From assembly GCA_002309995.1 (NCBI GenBank), contig DBYB01000039.1:1-9177 (forward strand): DNA of 9,177 nt, in the 5' to 3' direction. The notes under the pieces were generated by a model. The model was not told the origin of the DNA, did not search any database, and saw only the letters and a list, made by a program, of their open reading frames with translations. Source of the DNA: Bacteroidales bacterium UBA1197 (GTDB taxonomy: Bacteria; Bacteroidota; Bacteroidia; Bacteroidales; UBA932). A program made the translations under genes and the position numbers. Below are positions 1 through 5,633 of the stretch, piece after piece (positions within the stretch are counted from its first letter, which is position 1; each line of letters starts with the position of its first letter).

Positions 1-826
1 GGCAGTCTGTGCCCTTGTTGATCCGGCTCTTGATGCGTGAGAGGGTAAGCTGAGCAGGTGACGCCTGCGCAGTAAAGTACTGTCCCCTTACCAGAGGCAT
101 CGAAGCGTTCATCTCATACCAGGCGGCTGTACCTTCTTCAGAAGCGCTGATGGCGAAGTCTGTCCAGACGTTGGCGTCGTCGCCACATGGGATGGCCACA
201 TAATAAAAGTCTGTGGGAGAGGAGGGGGTGATAGTACAGGTCGTCCCTCCAAATTCCAAGATGATTTTTTTCGCGACAAGAGCCGCCCCGTCATTTTTAC
301 GGTACAGATGGAGGCCAACAATGGCCTGCTGGCTCACAAAGTCGGCATCAGTGGTGATAACCGTCGTTCCGCTTACAGTAGCGGTAACAGTGGCAAGCGC
401 ATAATCGCAGATTTTGTCGATGCTCTTTGCATTCCCTGTCAGCGTTCCATCCTGAGAGGCGTAATCGGGGCTCCCGTATTTAAGAAGTAGCTCTTCTCCG
501 TTTTGGGGGGCTGCGTCCAGCTTACCCGTGAAGGTGGTGCTGGCAGTGCCGCCACTTTCCGCAGTAAGGGTACCGTACTTGGTTGTCGTTCCGTCTGCGG
601 TCCATACCTCAATGATGTCGCCCTCTGTCCATGTGGCCGAAATGGAAGAGTTTTCCCCCAAAGCCAAAGCCTTGGTCGCGACTTTCCCGGCCTTGACCGT
701 CATGGTATAAACTGGAGATTCCGGAGTGATATCAGGTGAAAAAGACTCCGACTTGTCGCAGGAAGTGAATAAAGATACAGTAATGACTGCTGCCAAGCAG
801 CACAACAAGGTTGTGTTTCTCATCAT
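1..826 (-). CDS. Fimbrillin-like lipoprotein, 3' end outside window
   Basis: An open minus-strand frame of 275 codons starts at tandem ATGs (826 or 823) and runs off the left edge without a stop. The first 23 residues form a lipoprotein signal: basic MMRN, a hydrophobic core, then a lipobox-like LFTSC with the lipidated Cys at residue 23. The following DKSES could act as a Bacteroidota surface-export signal. The mature part is Thr/Ser/Ala/Gly-rich and beta-like; the stretch ATWTEGDIIEVW near residue 70 resembles the repeated motif of Bacteroidales fimbrillin/Mfa-like proteins. It probably sits in the outer membrane or at the cell surface. A GGGGG run 5-9 bases upstream of the first ATG may be the ribosome binding site. 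The gene starts 12 bases after the stop of the 51-codon peptide gene and probably shares its promoter. The lipoprotein call is strong; the fimbrillin-like call rests on remembered patterns, and another surface beta-sandwich protein is possible. Confidence 0.78.
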   Translation of the reverse strand, partial: MMRNTTLLCCLAAVITVSLFTSCDKSESFSPDITPESPVYTMTVKAGKVATKALALGENSSISATWTEGDIIEVWTADGTTTKYGTLTAESGGTASTTFTGKLDAAPQNGEELLLKYGSPDYASQDGTLTGNAKSIDKICDYALATVTATVSGTTVITTDADFVSQQAIVGLHLYRKNDGAALVAKKIILEFGGTTCTITPSSPTDFYYVAIPCGDDANVWTDFAISASEEGTAAWYEMNASMPLVRGQYFTAQASPAQLTLSRIKSRINKGTDC

Positions 827-838
827 TTTACCCCCGTT

Positions 839-994
839 TTAATCGTCAGAACCAAACATGCCCCAGTTGCCGCCATAAGAATAATCACTGCGGTTCCCGG
901 TTTGCTGAGGGTCCCCGCTTACGCAAATCATTTCTTTCTGCATTACTGCTATCACAGTACTTTCAGGAAGGTTATAAGCCCATTTTTCTTTCAT
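839..994 (-). CDS. Small 51-aa Bacteroidales peptide preceding lipoprotein
   Basis: This 51-codon gene begins MKEKWAYNLPESTVI and ends in a Gly/Ser/Asp/Tyr-rich tail (SYGGNWGMFGSDD). The pattern of a short basic start, Y-x-x-P-E, a Val/Ile-rich strand, then M-I-C-V-S-G and a Gly/Asp-rich tail is a recurring type of tiny Bacteroidales protein of unknown function. The frame is open back to an ATG at 1048, but I chose the ATG at 994: it starts the recognisable pattern, and a perfect -7 element (TATATTTG) lies at 1015-1022, so the longer version would start upstream of the transcript. The stop is 12 bases before the lipoprotein start, so the two look like one operon. There is no signal peptide and no conserved catalytic residue. 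The reading frame and family type are fairly likely; the function is unknown. Confidence 0.6.
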   Translation of the reverse strand: MKEKWAYNLPESTVIAVMQKEMICVSGDPQQTGNRSDYSYGGNWGMFGSDD

Positions 995-1014
995 AACACT
1001 AGTAATTAACCCCA

Positions 1015-1049
1015 CAAATATAGCATAAAATATTGTGAGGCTGACCAAA
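1015..1049 (-). promoter_or_regulatory. Bacteroides-type promoter for peptide/lipoprotein operon
   Basis: On the minus strand a perfect -7 element TATATTTG lies at 1015-1022, about 20 bases before the ATG at 994. A TTTG that could be the -33 element lies at 1046-1049, but the spacer is 23 bases, longer than the usual 19-21. The -7 match is good and the -33 assignment uncertain. Confidence 0.5.
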
Positions 1050-1050
1050 A

Positions 1051-1077
1051 AGATTCTTCACTACGTTCAGAATGACA
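1051..1077. repeat. Short interspersed repeat (TTCACTACGTTCAGAATGACA type)
   Basis: The sequence AGATTCTTCACTACGTTCAG followed by AATGACA matches a short element that is scattered in many copies through Bacteroidota and other genomes, often in gaps between genes. Read on the minus strand it gives the familiar spurious peptide VILNVVKNL. Only one copy is present here, so calling it a repeat rests on recognising the pattern. It lies just upstream of the peptide/lipoprotein promoter and accounts for the reading frame that otherwise spans this gap. Confidence 0.5.
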
Positions 1078-1103
1078 TTAAATGTAAATTCCAATTTATC
1101 GGT

Positions 1104-1126
1104 CTCCCGGTTCTTCAGCCGGGGAG
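1104..1126. repeat. GC-rich inverted repeat
   Basis: CTCCCGG at 1104-1110 pairs with CCGGGGAG at 1119-1126 with one bulge, around the loop TTCTTCAG. The A-run follows it on the plus strand and the T-run precedes it on the minus strand, so it is not a standard terminator in either direction. With the interspersed repeat at 1051 it is most of what this gap holds besides the att module. Confidence 0.4.
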
Positions 1127-1132
1127 AAAAAA

Positions 1133-1154
1133 GTGACCAAAAGGTGACCAAATT
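1133..1154. repeat. Two 11-bp tandem repeats, left att arm
   Basis: GTGACCAAAAG (1133-1143) is followed directly by GTGACCAAATT (1144-1154). The pair lies 19 bases left of the inverted repeat at 1174-1213 and about 63 bases left of the core repeat. The same spacing logic occurs at the right end (9081-9102), so I read these as possible arm-type integrase sites. That role is inferred from position. Confidence 0.45.
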
Positions 1155-1173
1155 TGGGGGATACAAAAAATAA

Positions 1174-1213
1174 GACTTTGCAAATTGATTGAAAATCAAT
1201 AACTTACAAAGTC
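1174..1213. repeat. Inverted repeat next to distal att core
   Basis: GACTTTG at 1174-1180 pairs with CAAAGTC at 1207-1213; inside, ATTGATT (1184-1190) pairs with AATCAAT (1194-1200), with an uneven internal loop. The element ends 3 bases before the core at 1217. Read on the minus strand it is followed by TTATTTTTTG, so it could also act as a terminator. Its counterpart at the other core is 9115-9147. Confidence 0.6.
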
Positions 1214-1216
1214 CTA

Positions 1217-1232
1217 TTGTGCCTCGGGCGGG
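1217..1232. repeat. Distal att core: 16-bp copy of tRNA 3' end
   Basis: TTGTGCCTCGGGCGGG is identical to 9154-9169, where it forms the 3' end of a tRNA gene. Beyond it the sequence is GGGTTTGG, not the GAATCGAAC that would continue a tRNA, so this is a partial copy and not a second tRNA. A duplicated tRNA 3' end beside an integrase gene is the standard signature of a tyrosine-integrase attachment site. Confidence 0.75.
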
Positions 1233-1257
1233 GGTTTGGGGGTGGGGTAACGTAGTA

Positions 1258-1270
1258 GCGCCATAGGCGC
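1258..1270. repeat. Perfect palindrome GCGCC-ATA-GGCGC
   Basis: Five-base GC arms flank a three-base centre between the distal att core and the integrase start. It could be an operator or an RNA hairpin in the integrase leader. Nothing else around it supports a specific role. Confidence 0.3.
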
Positions 1271-1316
1271 GAGTTTGACGGGTAGAGCTGCACTATGAAA
1301 CACCAACGTCGGCAAA

Positions 1317-2264
1317 ATGTCCAGGTATCTGCGCATTCATCGGAAAAGCGCGCTGCCTTTCGAGGATTTTACTGCCGATATGCTGATGGACTACCGCATT
1401 TTCCTTTTCGAAGAATACGAGTATGTGGATAAGTATCCGGCAGTCTATAAGGATATGAAGAGTCGTGATATCCCCACAGAACGGCGTAAAGGCAATACGG
1501 TTGTGGGGGAAATGAAGTTCCTGCGCACCTTCTTTGCCGAGTTGGAGGACAAAGACGAAATAAGCAAATCTCCTTTCCGGAAACTTGGTGCCGAAAGGCG
1601 CAAGATTGTGATGAAGACCACGTACGATGACCCTGTTTTCCTGCGTAAAGAGGAACTGCAGAAAGTAATGGCGGCCGAAGTACCGGATTCTCTGAAAGAG
1701 ACCAAGGATGCGTTCGTGCTTCACTGCGCCATCGGTTTCCGTATCGGCGATTTCCAGCGTATGACGATGGACAATGTGAGTGTTTCGCCTGACGGAATAC
1801 CTTATATCCATTATTTGCCACAGAAGACGAAAACCCGCCAGGCGGATAACCATGAGATTGAAACTCCGTTGATGCGATTCGCACTGGATATCATCAAACG
1901 AACGGAATTCAACCTGCCGATACTTCGCTATCCTTCCGGAAAGAGTGGATACAACAAGAAAATCAAAAAACTGCTGGAGGCGGTAGGCATTGACCGGAAG
2001 GTGGCCGTCTTTGACGAGGCTGCCGGCGAAAACAAGTACGTGCCGCTTTATGAAGTGGGAAGCAGCAAACTGGCCCGCAAGACGCACGTAGACCTGATGA
2101 ACAAGGTTCAAGTGAACCTGTATGCTGCCGGTCTGCACCGCGAAGGCAGTAAAGCTGTGAAGCGCTATACAATGATGGAACTTAAAGACCGCTTTGCCTT
2201 AATGTGTGTTGCGTTTGGAGCTGAACAGTATAAAGTTGACCAAAACTTGGATATTATCCATTAA
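1317..2264 (+). CDS. Tyrosine integrase, N-terminally truncated
   Basis: This 315-aa protein is a tyrosine recombinase of the Bacteroidota mobile-element type, which catalyses site-specific integration and excision. Residues 1-90 match the SAM-like core-binding domain from its middle onward (LPFEDFTADMLMDYRIFL). The catalytic domain follows: Arg142 in AIGFRIGDF, Lys near 170-172, K251-x-x-R254 in KLARKTH (Lys replacing the usual His), His274 in GLHREGS and the nucleophile Tyr284 in KRYT. All catalytic positions are filled. The N-terminal arm-binding domain, usually about 100 residues, is missing: a TGA at 1296-1298 closes the frame upstream and the att core is only 84 bases away. Homologous-looking residues (NTNVGK) precede the ATG, so the break is probably a deletion or frameshift and not a true start. 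No clear promoter is seen. It is likely inactive or impaired, but could be a natural short variant. Confidence 0.82.
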   Translation: MSRYLRIHRKSALPFEDFTADMLMDYRIFLFEEYEYVDKYPAVYKDMKSRDIPTERRKGNTVVGEMKFLRTFFAELEDKDEISKSPFRKLGAERRKIVMKTTYDDPVFLRKEELQKVMAAEVPDSLKETKDAFVLHCAIGFRIGDFQRMTMDNVSVSPDGIPYIHYLPQKTKTRQADNHEIETPLMRFALDIIKRTEFNLPILRYPSGKSGYNKKIKKLLEAVGIDRKVAVFDEAAGENKYVPLYEVGSSKLARKTHVDLMNKVQVNLYAAGLHREGSKAVKRYTMMELKDRFALMCVAFGAEQYKVDQNLDIIH

Positions 2265-2292
2265 GACGAACGAGCGAACAATAGTGTAAGTC

Positions 2293-2305
2293 TCTGACTG
2301 TCAGA
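2293..2305. repeat. Palindrome TCTGAC-T-GTCAGA
   Basis: This perfect 13-bp palindrome lies in the gap between the convergent integrase and AlbA_2 genes. Its half-site GTCAGA also occurs twice in the direct-repeat array at 4164-4197, upstream of the AlbA_2 gene. A shared binding protein is possible, but the motif is short. Confidence 0.3.
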
Positions 2306-2328
2306 TAGTCTGCGGTTTGCCCGGGACG

Positions 2329-2363
2329 AATCTTGTTAAAAATCTTGTTGAAAACTTGTAAAA
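2329..2363 (+). repeat. Tandem AATCTTGTT repeats
   Basis: AATCTTGTTAAA (2329-2340), AATCTTGTTGAA (2341-2352) and a weaker AACTTGTAAA (2353-2363) follow one another with a 12-base period, just downstream of the AlbA_2 stop codon. Confidence 0.5.
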
Positions 2364-2397
2364 ATCCCTTTTTATTCGCCACCGTTTTTAACAAGAT
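2330..2397. repeat. Long-range perfect 13-bp inverted repeat at AlbA_2 3' end
   Basis: ATCTTGTTAAAAA at 2330-2342 is the exact reverse complement of TTTTTAACAAGAT at 2385-2397. The second arm lies inside the last codons of the AlbA_2 gene and the first lies beyond its stop, with a 42-base loop. It could be a weak bidirectional terminator for the convergent integrase and AlbA_2 genes or a protein-binding site. The arms are AT-rich, so it is not a classic intrinsic terminator. Confidence 0.45.
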
Positions 2398-4021
2398 ATA
2401 CCGTTGCAGAAGAAGCCCCTTCTTTCACAATTCTACCGGCATCAATTAATGCCTGTAGTTGCTGACGAATCTTGTATCTGGATATCTCAGGACCAATGCG
2501 TTTACTGATTTCAGAGATAGAGCACTTCTTATAAGTACGGATATCCTCATAAATCAGCTCTCTTAAGCGGTGTGGCTCAATAATCTTCAAGTCAGGTTTG
2601 CGCTGAAAGTTGGATGACCGTATCACCTGGGGGTTGATATAGTACTCCGTCCCACGGGTCTTTCCTTTCGTAAGTACTATCCTCTGATTAATTAACTTAT
2701 CCAGCCAAGCCCGAGTAGCGTGATCTCCCTTAAGGTCTAGGGCTTTAGCAAATTCCGTAGCCGTCATTGAGTGGTTTTGCGCAATCAGTCCAAGGGCGAT
2801 TCGTTCTTTCCGCGAGAGAGAATACTGCTCGGATACTCTCCTGATCATTCCAATGATACCCGGATTGTTAATCAGTTTCTTGACGGAGACAATAACTCTA
2901 TCATCTCCTTCTCTCGGCTCCGGAACGGCTTTCCCATTCATCAGTTGTTCTTCGTACATAACATCATATCCTGAGCCCTCCTTCTCCATCATTTTTAAAT
3001 CGTTGACGACCTTGCACAAGTGGTCATTTCGACGTATGGAACTGTGAAGAATATTCTGAGGGGTCACACCGATGGGAAGGTTGCCAGGATTGTGGATTTC
3101 CAAACGATCGGGGTAAAGATTTATGAAAATGTCCCCAGCTGTTGTATAGGGCTTGTGGACAATGGCATTGGTGACGAGCTCTCTTACAATCTTTTCACTG
3201 TAATTAGGAATGAAATCCCTAAATAATCCGTCAGCCACCTCTATTCCTTCTTTCCAATCAGGAATCTGAGTCCAAATAGCGTCTATGAGTTCCTGGGGAT
3301 TCAAGGAATAATCGTCCCATGCTATCTTGTTCACCTTGTTGCCGTTCTCATCATACTTAATGAATTGAATAGCAGGAGAGTATTTTATTTTTGCACGATC
3401 GTTGCGCTTCCCAATCCACAATACACCCAAATTAGTCAAAAACTCACCCTCGGTAAAAAGATAGTAGTCCAATAACTCATCATCGGCCATTTCTTTAACG
3501 AAGTTGCTGACTCTATCAGAGGATCTGATTCCAATAAGGAAGTCTTGGCGTTTCTTTTCATCATATTCAGTCCGAGGCACGCGAGTTGCCTTGGTCTCCC
3601 AAATATATGAAGGTTTGTCGGTCAGCAAGTGAAGCAGTTGATCCGGAAGAAGCGGGCGTGATTCATCGCCAATTCGGATATAGTACTTACCGTCTGTTGT
3701 TCCGGCGATAGTAGACCTGCTGGGATATACTCGCAAGAGAATAAACTCACCGCCATTTTCGGCTGTTTTCGGATCGGCCGTGACGAAGGTATTAACGGTA
3801 AGTTGGGAAATGCGTAATGAAACCTTACCCGGTAATTCCTCTGGAATTATCTGTTTAGGCGGAGGAAGTGAACAACCGTCTTCAATACCGATATAAATAT
3901 CCCCTCCTTTAGATGTGTTGGCAAAAGCCACGGCATCCTTGGCCAACTCATCAAAATCTGCCGTTTTTCCAACGACGGTTTTTAAAGACTTATTGTCGAA
4001 ATAATTATTCTCGCTTCTCAT
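2372..4021 (-). CDS. AlbA_2 / HATPase_c_4 protein (COG2865-type regulator)
   Basis: This 549-aa protein has the layout of COG2865 proteins, often labelled ATP-dependent helicase or transcriptional regulator although they have no helicase motor. Residues 1-135 form an AlbA_2 (Schlafen AlbA_2) nucleic-acid-binding domain, with AVAFANTSKGGDIYIGIEDG at 30-49 and YYIRIGDESRPL at 113-124. Residues 275-385 form a HATPase_c_4 domain: ELVTNAIVHKPY (281-292), DRLEIHNPGNLP (305-316), RRN (330-332) and EKEGSGYDVM (346-355). Two winged-helix-like segments follow, about 400-465 and 480-545. The frame is open to a GTG at 4051, but the ATG at 4021 is preferred because it starts the domain and lies about 40 bases after a good -7 element, which the GTG start would crowd. 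It is probably cytosolic and DNA- or RNA-binding. Such genes are common on mobile elements; its target is unknown. Confidence 0.85.
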   Translation of the reverse strand: MRSENNYFDNKSLKTVVGKTADFDELAKDAVAFANTSKGGDIYIGIEDGCSLPPPKQIIPEELPGKVSLRISQLTVNTFVTADPKTAENGGEFILLRVYPSRSTIAGTTDGKYYIRIGDESRPLLPDQLLHLLTDKPSYIWETKATRVPRTEYDEKKRQDFLIGIRSSDRVSNFVKEMADDELLDYYLFTEGEFLTNLGVLWIGKRNDRAKIKYSPAIQFIKYDENGNKVNKIAWDDYSLNPQELIDAIWTQIPDWKEGIEVADGLFRDFIPNYSEKIVRELVTNAIVHKPYTTAGDIFINLYPDRLEIHNPGNLPIGVTPQNILHSSIRRNDHLCKVVNDLKMMEKEGSGYDVMYEEQLMNGKAVPEPREGDDRVIVSVKKLINNPGIIGMIRRVSEQYSLSRKERIALGLIAQNHSMTATEFAKALDLKGDHATRAWLDKLINQRIVLTKGKTRGTEYYINPQVIRSSNFQRKPDLKIIEPHRLRELIYEDIRTYKKCSISEISKRIGPEISRYKIRQQLQALIDAGRIVKEGASSATVYLVKNGGE

Positions 4022-4062
4022 AATAATTACCTGGGTCTGATTCCCAATCACAGGGCGCTAAG

Positions 4063-4094
4063 CAAATATATACAAACGACAGGAACTATGCAAG
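4063..4094 (-). promoter_or_regulatory. Bacteroides-type promoter of AlbA_2 gene
   Basis: On the minus strand CTTG (4091-4094) is followed after 20 bases by a perfect -7 element TATATTTG (4063-4070). The predicted leader to the ATG at 4021 is about 35 bases. This placement supports the ATG start over the upstream GTG. Confidence 0.6.
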
Positions 4095-4163
4095 AATGAA
4101 AAATGTAATGCTCATAGAAGTGTTTAAAAGGGCAGAGGTTGGTATCAGAGTAACGGAGCAAGG

Positions 4164-4197
4164 TGTCACACCTACTGTCAGACCTGGTGTCAGACCT
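4164..4197. repeat. Three direct repeats TGTCAnACCT, candidate operator
   Basis: TGTCACACCT (4164-4173), TGTCAGACCT (4176-4185) and TGTCAGACCT (4188-4197) recur with a strict 12-base period. The first overlaps the palindrome AGGTGTCACACCT (4161-4173). The array lies about 70-100 bases upstream of the AlbA_2 promoter and downstream of the LytTR gene stop, so a regulator of the AlbA_2 gene could bind here. The 12-base period does not fit the usual LytTR site spacing of about 21 bases. The rest of the gap 4022-4271 shows no gene that I can support. Confidence 0.5.
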
Positions 4198-4271
4198 AAA
4201 GGGAAATAATCTGGAAAAGAATGCGATGCCCAGGATACGCCCAATGACCCGAATCAAAAGTATGTGAAGGT

Positions 4272-4988
4272 CTAGCAAACTGGCCCTCGGTGCTCAAATT
4301 CAAAGTGAACGGTTTCCTTATACTTGCGGGAGACAGGCAATTCCCTCCCAGCAGCGGAAACCAGGTCTGGAGAGATTAGGGAAGTCGAGTTCACATTGAC
4401 CAAGTAAGACCTGTGAATACGTAGAAAATCTTCCCCAAGCAGGTTCTCCCATTGCCCGATACCGGTCCTATTGCGATAAGATTCCCCAGAAAGGCTAACA
4501 ATGCGTACCTCCGTATCGTTGGATTCAATGTATGCAATATCGGCCAGTGGTAGCGTTATGCTTTTGCGCTCTGAAAAGAATGTTATGGTTCGGCCTTTTG
4601 CTTTAAATCGTTTTGAAATCCACTTGGCCCAGAAATAATCGCCGATGGAAAGCGTTGTGAGAATGAGCCCCAGGAACGCCGGATTGATGAGCATGGGAGA
4701 TATGTCCTTTTGGCTCTGATAAACCCCATCTTTGGTCAGGGATGTCCACACGCCGAAATGCAGAATCACAATGAGCAGGATAACGGAAGTCATTACGGCC
4801 AGCGACAGGAAGAATTTTTCCATCGGCTTTCGTGCTTTAGGCATCCAAAATTCCAGTGCAAGCGCGCAGGGGCAGAAAATAAGGCCGATGAGCACGGCCT
4901 GCGACAAAGTATAGTCCAGGCTGACGAGGATAACAGCCAGAATGGTAATAGCTAAAGGCCAGTATGCAATGCGCAAAAGAGTTCTCAT
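4272..4988 (-). CDS. Membrane-anchored LytTR transcriptional regulator
   Basis: This 238-aa protein joins four predicted membrane helices (about residues 7-27, 29-49, 58-82 and 100-122) to a C-terminal LytTR DNA-binding domain (about 133-230). The DNA-binding part is clear: LPLADIAYIESNDTEVRI (146-163), then FLRIHRSYLVNV (188-199) and GRELPVSRKYKE (214-225), the standard LytTR pattern. It has no response-regulator receiver domain with a phosphorylatable Asp, so it probably senses something at the inner membrane directly; this one-protein layout is common in Bacteroidota. It is divergent from the ExbB-like gene across a 143-base gap with promoters on both sides, so that gene is its most likely target along with itself. 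Its -7 element is almost at the ATG, so the mRNA may be nearly leaderless. The domain call is firm; the signal is unknown. Confidence 0.9.
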   Translation of the reverse strand: MRTLLRIAYWPLAITILAVILVSLDYTLSQAVLIGLIFCPCALALEFWMPKARKPMEKFFLSLAVMTSVILLIVILHFGVWTSLTKDGVYQSQKDISPMLINPAFLGLILTTLSIGDYFWAKWISKRFKAKGRTITFFSERKSITLPLADIAYIESNDTEVRIVSLSGESYRNRTGIGQWENLLGEDFLRIHRSYLVNVNSTSLISPDLVSAAGRELPVSRKYKETVHFEFEHRGPVC

Positions 4989-4995
4989 TCCTCCA

Positions 4996-5027
4996 CAAAA
5001 ATAGGCAAAAACACGCGTGTGTGCAAG
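4996..5027 (-). promoter_or_regulatory. Promoter of LytTR gene with palindrome in spacer
   Basis: On the minus strand CTTG (5024-5027), a 20-base spacer and TATTTTTG (4996-5003) form a Bacteroides-type promoter. Only seven bases separate the -7 element from the ATG at 4988. The spacer contains the perfect palindrome ACACGCGTGT (5011-5020), well placed for a repressor that blocks RNA polymerase. Confidence 0.5.
5011..5020. promoter_or_regulatory. Candidate operator ACACGCGTGT
   Basis: This perfect 10-bp palindrome lies between the -33 and -7 elements of the LytTR promoter and about 56 bases upstream of the divergent -33 element. The LytTR protein itself is a less obvious binder because its family usually reads direct repeats. 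Confidence 0.3.
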
Positions 5028-5075
5028 CCGTGTGGCCCTGTTGTGGGTTTTGACAAGTCAACGATGGGATTCATC

Positions 5076-5108
5076 TTTGGAGAATAGTGGCAGAACGCCG
5101 TACCTTTG
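5076..5108 (+). promoter_or_regulatory. Promoter of ExbB-like gene
   Basis: TTTG (5076-5079), a 21-base spacer and TACCTTTG (5101-5108) match the Bacteroides sigma-ABfr consensus in every fixed position. The ATG at 5132 follows after a predicted leader of about 17 bases, which rules out the more upstream in-frame start at 5087. Confidence 0.7.
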
Positions 5109-5131
5109 CATCAAACCAAAATTGTTTTGCC

Positions 5132-5521
5132 ATGAAAGAAGAAATCTATTACGTTGTGGACTCTCTGGGTGTATCTCAACCGGAGGTTATCGAGAAGGCT
5201 AGCGAGCCGATCACCAATCTTTTTGTAGAAGGCGGCCTTGCTGGCATGATTGCCATCACCGTGCTGCTTATCTGCCTGTTCCTTGCGGCCTGGAAAGCCC
5301 CCAAATGGGTGAAAGAAATCGGCATAGGAGCCTTGGTCGTTGGCATCTTCTGGTCTCTGCGTGGCCTTTCCCAAATGCTGGGTGTCCTTCAGATGTTTGG
5401 AGATGTAAGTCCTGCAGTCATCTGTGGGGGCCTAAAGGTGACACTGATTTCCACCTCCTACGGACTCATAGTCTATTTCATCTCGCTTATAATCAGGGTG
5501 GTCCAGAAGCCGAGGATATAA
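5132..5521 (+). CDS. Short MotA/TolQ/ExbB-like membrane protein
   Basis: This 129-aa protein has three predicted membrane helices (about residues 32-53, 63-80 and 105-124). The end, SPAVICGGLKVTLISTSYGL then IVYFISLI, follows the pattern of the last helix region of the MotA/TolQ/ExbB proton-channel family (roughly P-x-x-I-x-x-G-[IL]-x-x-[AV]-L-x-x-T-x-x-G-L). Family members use this part in proton-driven energy transfer across the inner membrane. The protein is about half the usual ExbB length, and no ExbD, TonB or MotB partner lies nearby, so it may be a reduced relative or pair with distant genes. The ATG at 5132 was chosen over an in-frame start at 5087, which lies inside the promoter. It is divergent from, and probably controlled by, the LytTR gene. 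Confidence 0.65.
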   Translation: MKEEIYYVVDSLGVSQPEVIEKASEPITNLFVEGGLAGMIAITVLLICLFLAAWKAPKWVKEIGIGALVVGIFWSLRGLSQMLGVLQMFGDVSPAVICGGLKVTLISTSYGLIVYFISLIIRVVQKPRI

Positions 5522-5549
5522 GGCGCAAGGCATAGAGACAGGAGCATTA

Positions 5550-5621
5550 TTAGACGAAACTGCCCTCATCATCCTTGATAAGCGTTTTGGGCACAGGCGT
5601 TATGACATCCAGCAGGGTCAT
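5550..5621 (-). CDS. Possible 23-codon gene remnant after the operon
   Basis: Starting 12 bases after the stop of the 470-aa gene, an ATG opens a 23-codon frame (MTLLDVITPVPKTLIKDDEG, then SFV and TAA). Position and composition look like the first codons of a fourth operon gene that has lost its body, or a very small gene. It is in the same frame as the upstream gene across one TAA, so the ancestral protein may instead have been longer. There is no homology evidence; chance is quite possible. The rest of the gap 5522-5633 holds no clear terminator. Confidence 0.22.
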   Translation of the reverse strand: MTLLDVITPVPKTLIKDDEGSFV

Positions 5622-5633
5622 TTCTTGATGAAA

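Noticed and set aside
999..1199. 66-codon minus-strand frame upstream of the small peptide gene
   Set aside because: It runs through the att inverted repeat, the tandem repeats and an interspersed repeat (read as VILNVVKNL). The composition is that of repeats, not of a protein.
1217..1240. A second tRNA gene at the left core
   Set aside because: The tRNA-like match stops after 16 bases; the T-loop and the rest of the tRNA are absent.
1293..2138. 281-codon minus-strand frame opposite the integrase
   Set aside because: It is His/Phe/Arg-rich antisense shadow of a well-supported integrase gene.
4021..4051. GTG start for the AlbA_2 gene at 4051
   Set aside because: It would leave only a few bases between the likely transcription start and the codon, and the family pattern begins at the ATG at 4021.
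4164..4197. CRISPR-like or plasmid iteron array
   Set aside because: Only three 10-bp units with 2-base spacers, no Cas or replication gene nearby; an operator is simpler.
4048..4278. 76-codon minus-strand frame between the LytTR and AlbA_2 genes
   Set aside because: Its RSDTRSDSRCD stretch is just the triple direct repeat translated, and it covers the AlbA_2 promoter. No start signal or recognisable motif.
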